Assembly: GCA_051892195.1 (NCBI GenBank)
Contig: JBJFFZ010000104.1
Coordinates: 33,797-97,796, forward strand
From: CAKQOE01 sp051892195
GTDB taxonomy: Bacteria; Bacillota; Clostridia; Peptostreptococcales; Anaerovoracaceae
Reading direction: 5' to 3'
DNA: 64,000 bases
Shown: piece after piece, positions 58,210 to 64,000 of the stretch
How the letters are laid out: each line of letters opens with the position of its first letter
Numbering within the stretch: position 1 is the stretch's first letter
Notes under the pieces: model-generated
Told to the model about the DNA's origin: nothing
Seen by the model: only the letters and a program-made list of their open reading frames with translations
The model's database searches: none
Translations under genes and position numbers: made by a program

Positions 58210-60297
58210 ATGGAACATATTCAGCAGTTTCTTTCAGATATCCTGCCCCAGCTGGGTTCAATTCTGGGACAGTTTTTCAGTCAGGCAGCGGGGATCATGG
58301 GATTTGCCTTTTCCTGGCTTGGCAGCCATCCGGTGAGTCTGGGGGCTGTATACACGCAGGTGATCCGCTGGATCATGCCGGTGCTTGCCGCCTATATCCT
58401 TCTTTCCGTCCTGCGCAGAATGCTTCAGGTAAACAACCCGAAGGAAACCTGGGGCTATCTTGTTTCGCCGGATCTTGGAAAATACGCAATCCATCACTGG
58501 GAATGCACCGTAGGCCGCGCCCGCCACTGCGACATCACGGTGAAATTTGCCACCATTTCAAAAACTCAGTGCGCCCTGATCCGAAACGACCTGGGCCAGT
58601 GGTTCCTGCACGATCTCAGCGACCATTCCTCAACCCTGCTCAACGGTCAGATGCTTACAGGCGGAAGCGAAGTGCATCACGGAGACTTGATTTCCATCGG
58701 AGGTGTGGAATTCACCTTTGAATCCATCACCCGTCAGGAGCTGGAAATCCAGAAGCAGAAGCGCATCAGAAGAAGCAGCCCCCTGCCGCCGTGGACGGCC
58801 TTCTTTGCCCTTACCATTTTTCAGTTTCTCACAGTGATCCAGATGTCCATCGCAAGACCGGAGAACATTCAGGAAATCCTTACATGCTTCGGAATCCTGT
58901 GCGCTGTTATGTGGGCCTACGTTCTGTTCACAAGAACTGCCGGTCAGACAGGATTTGAACCGGAAATACTTGCATTTTTCGCCTGTACCCTGAACCTTGC
59001 GGTCACAGCCTCTTCCGCCCCTTCCAATCTGCTGAAGCAGGCATTTGCCATTATCCTCGGGGTGGCAGGCTTTATGTTTTTAGGTTGGTATCTCAGAGAT
59101 CTGAAACGGACCGTCCGCACCCGCGGACTCATGGCAGTTGTTACCATAATTCTTTTTATGGTAAATATAATATTCGGTCAGCTTCAGTACGGCGCCAGAA
59201 ACTGGATCAGCATTTTCGGCATCTCCCTTCAGCCGTCGGAGCTTGCAAAAATCTGCTTTATCTTTGCAGGGGCAGCCACCCTGGAACGGCTCTTCGTCAA
59301 GAGAAATCTGTTCGGCTTTATGTGCCTTTCCGGCTTCTGTCTGCTGGCCCTCGCCATCACCGGAGATTTTGGAACCGCCGCCATTTTCTTTGTGGTATTT
59401 CTGGTTATTGCATTTATGCGCTCCGGTGACTTTGCCACCCTTTCCCTGATCTGCGGTGCAGCCGCAGGGGCAATCCTGCTCATCATCCGCTTCAAGCCGT
59501 ACATCGCCTCCCGCTTTTCTGTGTGGGGCCATGTATGGGAGGATCCGACAGGAATGGGGTATCAGCAGGTCCGCACCATGTCTGCCTCCGCCAGCGGCGG
59601 AATGATCGGAGTAGGCGCGGGAAACGGCTGGCTTCACAATGTGGCAGCCTCAAATACCGACCTGGTATTTGGAATGCTGTGCGAAGAATGGGGCCTGATC
59701 ATCGCCCTTCTTTCCGTTTCCATGATTGTGGCCCTGTCCATCTTTGCCTACCGGGTGGTTCAGTCGGGCCGGTCCTCTTATTACGCCATTGCAGCCTGTG
59801 CTGCAACGTCCCTGCTGGTATTTCAGACGATCCTCAACGTTTTCGGGTCCGTGGACATCCTTCCCCTGACCGGCGTGACCTTTCCGTTTATTTCCTGCGG
59901 AGGAACCAGCATGATCGCCTCCTGGGGGCTTCTGTCCTTCCTGAAGGCGGCGGATACCAGACAGAATGCCAGCTTTGCCGTCCGAAAAAAGTCAAAGCTC
60001 AGCGATGATATTCCGGACGATCCTCTGTCCGCACTTCAGAGCAGCCGCCAGGCGGCTGAACATACCATAACGCTTCAGGCTGATTCTCCAAAGAGAAAAG
60101 GAAGAAAAAAGATCCCTTCCGGGAATCAGCAGGAAAACCAGGAGGATGAGATTCTTCGTTTTCTCAGCCAGTTTGACTCCATAGATATACCGGAGGCTTC
60201 CGAAGAGGAACCGGATGAGATCGAATCATTTCTCAGTCAGTTTGACGAGATTCCCGACTGCAGTGAAAACGAAGAGGACTGGAGGAACAAGGAATGA
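58210..60297 (+). CDS. FtsW/RodA/SpoVE-family glycosyltransferase with N-terminal FHA domain
   Basis: A SEDS-family peptidoglycan polymerase of 695 residues. Residues 1-70 include a membrane helix; about 95-175 form an FHA domain (VGRARHCDI, TISKTQCALI, LSDHSSTLLNG, HHGDLISIGG), which binds phosphothreonine; about 195-600 hold the SEDS helices with LQPSELAKICFIFAG, DFGTAAIFFVVFLVIAFMRSG, GAGNGWLHNVAASNTDLVFGMLCEEWGL and GVTFPFISCGGTSM; the last ~100 residues are charged and disordered. GGAG precedes the ATG. The downstream PBP gene overlaps by 4 bases, giving a SEDS-PBP pair. Confidence 0.93.
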   Translation: MEHIQQFLSDILPQLGSILGQFFSQAAGIMGFAFSWLGSHPVSLGAVYTQVIRWIMPVLAAYILLSVLRRMLQVNNPKETWGYLVSPDLGKYAIHHWECTVGRARHCDITVKFATISKTQCALIRNDLGQWFLHDLSDHSSTLLNGQMLTGGSEVHHGDLISIGGVEFTFESITRQELEIQKQKRIRRSSPLPPWTAFFALTIFQFLTVIQMSIARPENIQEILTCFGILCAVMWAYVLFTRTAGQTGFEPEILAFFACTLNLAVTASSAPSNLLKQAFAIILGVAGFMFLGWYLRDLKRTVRTRGLMAVVTIILFMVNIIFGQLQYGARNWISIFGISLQPSELAKICFIFAGAATLERLFVKRNLFGFMCLSGFCLLALAITGDFGTAAIFFVVFLVIAFMRSGDFATLSLICGAAAGAILLIIRFKPYIASRFSVWGHVWEDPTGMGYQQVRTMSASASGGMIGVGAGNGWLHNVAASNTDLVFGMLCEEWGLIIALLSVSMIVALSIFAYRVVQSGRSSYYAIAACAATSLLVFQTILNVFGSVDILPLTGVTFPFISCGGTSMIASWGLLSFLKAADTRQNASFAVRKKSKLSDDIPDDPLSALQSSRQAAEHTITLQADSPKRKGRKKIPSGNQQENQEDEILRFLSQFDSIDIPEASEEEPDEIESFLSQFDEIPDCSENEEDWRNKE

Positions 60298-61658
60298 AAA
60301 AAATAACAGCACGCGCAGTAGTCTGTCTCTTTCTTGCCCTGATGCTTATGGCTGGAACCTGCCTGTTTGTGTTCCGCTTCGTAAAGGACGGCGGAGACTG
60401 GGCTGCCTACCCTTCCAACAGGCATCTGTACCAGGACGGTGTCCTCAAATGCGGAAGAGTTCTTGACTGCACCGGAGAGGTTCTGGCAGAATACAGGGAC
60501 GGTGCATGGAAATACAACGACAGCCGTTCTGTACGCCGGGGGGTACTGCATGCAGTGGGAGATCCCCAGGGAACCATCGGAACCGGCGCTCTGTCCCGTT
60601 TTGCGGACAAGCTTACGGGATACAATCTTCTCACCGGCTCCAACACCATTTTTTCCGGAGGCCGGGATGTGTACCTGACCCTGGATGCCGAGGTCTGTGC
60701 CGCTGCCTATGAAGGGCTCAACGGGCGCAACGGCGCCGTGGGAGTCTACAATTATAAAACCGGAGAGATCATCTGTATGGTCAGCGCTCCCGGCTACGAT
60801 CCCGCATCCTCCTTCGATCCTCAGGACGAGGAGAACGCCGGCGTTCTCATGAACCGGCTGATTCAGGGAAAATACATCCCCGGATCCATCTTTAAGCTGA
60901 TTACTGCAACGGCGGCCTTAGAAAACATTGCCGACATACAGAAAAGAACCTTTGAATGCACAGGCTCTCTGGATCAGGACGGGTATCATCTCACCTGTCC
61001 CAGGGCCCATGGAACCATGACCTTTGAAGAGGCCCTCAACCGTTCCTGCAACTGCACCTTCGGCAGTCTTGCCGTTGAGCTTGGCAGCAGAACCATGGAA
61101 AAGTACACCCAAAGCACCGGGCTTACGGACAGCTATTCCATCAACGGTATCACCTCTGCCCCGTCCTCCTTTGATTTTGAGGCAAATGGAAACGACGGCC
61201 TTGCCTGGTCCGGCATCGGCCAGGGAAAGGATCAGGTAAATCCCCTTTCCATGATGGTCTTTGCAGGGGCCGTGGCCAGCGGGGGAAAAGCTGCCGTTCC
61301 GCAGATTCTGTGGCATACGGCATTTCATGAAGGTGCAAAAAACAGTCTGTACATCCGGCATTATACGAAGGAGCTCATAAATCCGGACACCGCTTCCGAG
61401 CTGAAAAAAATGATGCGCACCGATGTGCTGAATAATTACGGGCAGGACAATTTCCCGGGACTTGCGCTCTGCGCAAAATCAGGAACTGCTCAGGTGGATA
61501 ATTCCAGTGAAGACAACGCCTGGTTTACCGGTTTTCTTGATGATGAAGAACACCCTCTGGCCTTTGTAGTCAATGTGGAAGGAGGAGGCTCCGGTGCAAA
61601 AACCGCCGGCCGCCTTGCAAATACAGTGCTTCAGAAGGCAGTGGAAAAAGGATATTAG
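60294..61658 (+). CDS. Penicillin-binding protein (class B-like transpeptidase)
   Basis: A 454-residue membrane-anchored D,D-transpeptidase partnering the SEDS protein. It has an N-terminal helix (about 6-30), a short dimerisation-like domain and the transpeptidase domain with all three motifs: S198-I-F-K201 in IPGSIFKLITA, S251-C-N253 and KSGTAQ near 398. It resembles the small PbpA/FtsI-type proteins of Clostridia and actinobacteria. Its ATG overlaps the end of the FtsW-like gene by 4 bases, so they are co-translated. Confidence 0.92.
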   Translation: MKKITARAVVCLFLALMLMAGTCLFVFRFVKDGGDWAAYPSNRHLYQDGVLKCGRVLDCTGEVLAEYRDGAWKYNDSRSVRRGVLHAVGDPQGTIGTGALSRFADKLTGYNLLTGSNTIFSGGRDVYLTLDAEVCAAAYEGLNGRNGAVGVYNYKTGEIICMVSAPGYDPASSFDPQDEENAGVLMNRLIQGKYIPGSIFKLITATAALENIADIQKRTFECTGSLDQDGYHLTCPRAHGTMTFEEALNRSCNCTFGSLAVELGSRTMEKYTQSTGLTDSYSINGITSAPSSFDFEANGNDGLAWSGIGQGKDQVNPLSMMVFAGAVASGGKAAVPQILWHTAFHEGAKNSLYIRHYTKELINPDTASELKKMMRTDVLNNYGQDNFPGLALCAKSGTAQVDNSSEDNAWFTGFLDDEEHPLAFVVNVEGGGSGAKTAGRLANTVLQKAVEKGY

Positions 61659-61676
61659 ACAAGTAGGAAATACAGC

Positions 61677-63857
61677 ATGAATACAGAAACAACAGATCTA
61701 TCAGACTCAATGGAGGCAGTTTCGGAAGGAACGCCCAAAGCATCCGGAAGAAAAAAAATTCCCTGGGTTCCTGTGATTTACGGAATCCTGATCCTTCTTC
61801 TTCCCATGATCAGCCTTTTTATGTCAGAATGCGTGCACAGCGTAAATATCTACAATTTTTCGCCTCAGGGAACAGTTGCAAACTATATTCTGTTTGCCGT
61901 TGTCTACGGGCTTGGGATGGTGCTTACGGGCACTGTGCGCAGGTCCGTGCTTCTGATGACGCCGCTGATCTTTCTGTTTTCCGTGGTGACGGAGGCCGTT
62001 CTTCAGTTCCGGGGAACTCCTGCCATGCCGGCGGATATTCTCAGCATCGCCACAGGGCTCAATGTGGCCGGAGGCTATCATTTTTCTCCGAATCCCGGTC
62101 TGGCTGCCGGGGCAGCCGTCATGCTTCTTATGATGCTGACTGCGTGGTTCACTCCTTTTCTGAAGAGGAAACAAAAGGGCCCGGTCCTCCGCAGGATTCT
62201 TTGCAGAATCATTCCTCTGATCCTGATTGCTGCAGTCACCTTCGTGTTTTACACCACTGATTTTGCGGCAGATCATAAGGTTCGGCCGGACTTCTGGGAT
62301 CAGGCAAGAGGATACCGCAACAGCGGAACGCTCCTGAACTTTGTGCTGAACAGCAAGTATCTGATTATAAAGAGCCCGGAGGGTTATTCTTCCTTTGAAG
62401 TGAACGAGCTTATGCAGCAGGTTCTTTCTGAGGCGCAGGATGACCCGGGAATTCTGAAATCGGCCGCTGCAAGGCAGGAAATGCTGAAGGAGCATGCCGG
62501 GGATCTGCCGGAAACGGAGGAACCTCCTTCCGGAGAAGCTGATTCCCAGGAGGATCAGGCAGCAGACCAGACCACAAAGGGTGCAGTATATGAAATCGCA
62601 GTCACTGAAACCTCTGATACAAACCAGCCACGCCAGTCTGCACGGCTGCGGAAGAATCAGGTTCCGGATATTATCGTGATCATGAATGAAACATGGTCGG
62701 ATCTCCGGGTGCTGGGAGAATTTGAAACAAATGAGGACTGCTTTGCCTTTACCAGAAATCTTACAAAGAATACCATAAAAGGAAACCTCTATATGCCTGT
62801 CATCGGTGCGGGCACCAGCAACTCCGAATTTGAATTTCTCACGGGCAATTCCATGGCATTTCTCACCGGAGGAAGCAATGCCTACGAGCTTTACATCAAG
62901 TCCCAGCTTCCATCTCTTGTAAGGACTCTGGAAGCACAGGGGTATTCCCGTACGGGATTTCATCCATACTACGGCAACAGCTGGAAGCGCAATACCAACT
63001 ATCCCCTCCTGGGGTTTGAACGCTTCATATCCATCGAGGATATCTTTGGACAGGAGCTGGTGGAAAAACAGAGAAACAACGAAATCAGTTTTGCGGAATT
63101 CCGGGATCAGGCGGAAGCCATGTACCCTTCACAGCAGGTGCTTTTGCGAAGGTTTGTCAGCGACTCCTTTGACTTTCAGTATCTGAAGGATCTGTATAAA
63201 AACCGCGACAGAAGCAAGCCCTTCTTCCTGTTCAACGTAACCATGCAGAATCACGGAGGCTATGACTCCGGCTACACCAACTTTGAACAGAAGGTCCGGC
63301 TCACCTCCGGGGACAGCTACTACCCGAACACCAACCGGTTCCTTTCGCTTATGTACGAAACAGACCAGGCCCTGAAAGAGCTGATCACATACTTCAGTTC
63401 CGTATCAAGGCCTACCATCATCCTTATGTTCGGCGATCACCAGCCATCCATCGAAACGGAATTTGTGGAAGAGGTCATGGGAAAGAAAATCTCCGAGCTG
63501 ACCCTTTCGGAAAAGCAGAGACGCTATATTACACCTTTCGTCCTCTGGGCAAATTACAATATTCCTGAGGGATACATTGATCAGATCAGTGCAAACTATC
63601 TGTCCACCCTCCTGCTTCAGACCGCAGGACTGCAGACAACACAGTATAACGATTATCTTTCCGCCCTTTACCAGAAGATTCCGGTGATTGATGCCGCAGG
63701 CTATATCACGGCTGACGGAGTCTGCCATGCCTACAGCGAAACCACAGAAGTGTCGGAGCTTCTGAAAGGATATGAAAAGATCCAGTATAACAATCTCTTT
63801 GATATTGTAGGAAGACAGGAAGAGCTCTTTTATCCGGATACAAAACAGGGCAGCTGA
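61677..63857 (+). CDS. LTA synthase-like phosphoglycerol transferase (sulfatase fold)
   Basis: A 726-residue membrane enzyme of the LtaS/alkaline-phosphatase superfamily, expected to add glycerol phosphate or similar groups to envelope polymers. About five transmembrane helices occupy residues 20-200; a disordered acidic stretch spans about 265-325; the extracellular catalytic domain begins PDIIVIMNETWSDL, with the nucleophile T380 in GAGTSNSEFEFLTG, TMQNHGGYDSG and the metal-binding D587/H588 in MFGDHQPSIE. It starts 19 bases after the PBP gene and ends the operon. The true product (type of lipoteichoic acid) is unknown. Confidence 0.9.
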   Translation: MNTETTDLSDSMEAVSEGTPKASGRKKIPWVPVIYGILILLLPMISLFMSECVHSVNIYNFSPQGTVANYILFAVVYGLGMVLTGTVRRSVLLMTPLIFLFSVVTEAVLQFRGTPAMPADILSIATGLNVAGGYHFSPNPGLAAGAAVMLLMMLTAWFTPFLKRKQKGPVLRRILCRIIPLILIAAVTFVFYTTDFAADHKVRPDFWDQARGYRNSGTLLNFVLNSKYLIIKSPEGYSSFEVNELMQQVLSEAQDDPGILKSAAARQEMLKEHAGDLPETEEPPSGEADSQEDQAADQTTKGAVYEIAVTETSDTNQPRQSARLRKNQVPDIIVIMNETWSDLRVLGEFETNEDCFAFTRNLTKNTIKGNLYMPVIGAGTSNSEFEFLTGNSMAFLTGGSNAYELYIKSQLPSLVRTLEAQGYSRTGFHPYYGNSWKRNTNYPLLGFERFISIEDIFGQELVEKQRNNEISFAEFRDQAEAMYPSQQVLLRRFVSDSFDFQYLKDLYKNRDRSKPFFLFNVTMQNHGGYDSGYTNFEQKVRLTSGDSYYPNTNRFLSLMYETDQALKELITYFSSVSRPTIILMFGDHQPSIETEFVEEVMGKKISELTLSEKQRRYITPFVLWANYNIPEGYIDQISANYLSTLLLQTAGLQTTQYNDYLSALYQKIPVIDAAGYITADGVCHAYSETTEVSELLKGYEKIQYNNLFDIVGRQEELFYPDTKQGS

Positions 63858-63875
63858 TGTCTCCTTTGCCACGGA

Positions 63876-63911
63876 AAAAGCCTCCGCAGAAGCACACCTG
63901 CGGAGGCTTTT
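63876..63911. terminator. Bidirectional terminator at the end of the envelope operon
   Basis: AAAAGCCTCCGCAG (63876-63889) pairs with CTGCGGAGGCTTTT (63898-63911), 14 bp. T-runs follow on both strands, so it ends both the LTA-synthase operon and the convergent gene at the right edge. Confidence 0.9.
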
Positions 63912-63913
63912 CC

Positions 63914-64000
63914 TTATGCCACAATAGAAACGGAATCGTGGCATCGCGAATACCGGTATTTCAGCTCGATGTCGCTCAGTCCGGGGAAGAAGCTCTCCAC
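63914..64000 (-). CDS. C-terminal end of an unknown protein (runs off the right edge)
   Basis: Read on the minus strand, the frame from the edge to TAA (63914-63916) encodes 28 residues, VESFFPGLSDIELKYRYSRC then HDSVSIVA, ending 3 bases before the terminator stem. The codon use is neighbour-like and the terminator placement supports a real convergent gene, but the family cannot be told. Confidence 0.55.
   Translation of the reverse strand: MESFFPGLSDIELKYRYSRCHDSVSIVA

Noticed and set aside
61824..62963. Minus-strand open frame of about 379 codons
   Set aside because: Antisense to the LTA synthase-like gene; a side effect of its codon use.

Overview
The window looks like a chromosomal core segment of an anaerobic, low-to-mid GC Firmicute of the class Clostridia (Lachnospiraceae-like, an inference). 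The evidence is a PolC-type replicase, the SCIFF peptide with its radical SAM maturase, a TIGR04086-type membrane protein, HemZ, RNase J, the pyrH-frr-uppS-cdsA-dxr-rseP-ispG-polC and rimP-nusA-rnpM-ylxQ-infB-rbfA gene orders, strong AGGAGG-type ribosome binding sites with several TTG/GTG starts, and TTGACA/TATAAT promoters. No insertion sequence, prophage, integrase or CRISPR array was seen. Almost all genes are on the minus strand, as expected for a leading-strand block; exceptions are a deacetylase and a CoA-transferase near 30 kb and a cell-envelope operon from 58.2 kb to the right end.

Layout, left to right (minus strand unless stated). 1-3.7 kb: start of an unknown protein running off the left edge, RidA, threonine ammonia-lyase, a tandem OB-fold protein and a polysaccharide deacetylase. 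3.9-10.4 kb: TrhP/TrmR tRNA-modification pair, MltG, EF-P, an M24 aminopeptidase and RNase J. 10.5-20.8 kb: LeuS, a YqeK-RsfS fusion, NadD, AspS, HemZ, an MBL hydrolase and RelA/SpoT. 20.9-26 kb: SecF, SecD, the SCIFF maturase and SCIFF peptide, TIGR04086, YajC and tRNA-Leu(CAA). 26.1-29 kb: YbaK, a small alarmone synthetase, a small Cys-rich membrane protein and an M16 peptidase. 29.3-31.8 kb (+): a second deacetylase and a CoA-transferase. 31.9-35 kb: an ECF sigma factor/anti-sigma pair and a MATE exporter. 35.1-46.2 kb: the translation/RNA block pnp, rpsO, ribF, truB, nrnA, rbfA, infB, ylxQ, rnpM, nusA, rimP. 46.3-58 kb: polC, SPFH/NfeD, ispG, rseP, dxr, cdsA, uppS, a PASTA-like small protein, frr and pyrH. 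58.2-63.9 kb (+): FHA-FtsW, a penicillin-binding protein and an LTA-synthase-like enzyme. The right edge carries the 3' end of an unknown minus-strand gene.

Functionally the window joins protein synthesis and its quality control (tRNA synthetases, EF-P, IF-2, RRF, RsfS, YbaK, tRNA wobble modification), RNA turnover (RNase J, PNPase, NrnA), secretion (SecDF/YajC), stringent response (two alarmone enzymes), isoprenoid/phospholipid supply (IspG, Dxr, UppS, CdsA), wall growth (MltG, FtsW-FHA, PBP, LTA synthase, deacetylases) and replication (PolC).

The most notable points are domain losses and fusions in essential genes. PolC appears to lack the 3'-5' exonuclease domain that normally interrupts its PHP domain, while keeping its PHP metal ligands. 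RseP lacks its PDZ domain. YqeK and RsfS form one reading frame with a possible internal start. FtsW carries an N-terminal FHA domain. SCIFF has a seventh cysteine. A tRNA gene sits 23 bases ahead of yajC with no terminator between them. No unambiguous new system was found; these architectural oddities are the best leads.
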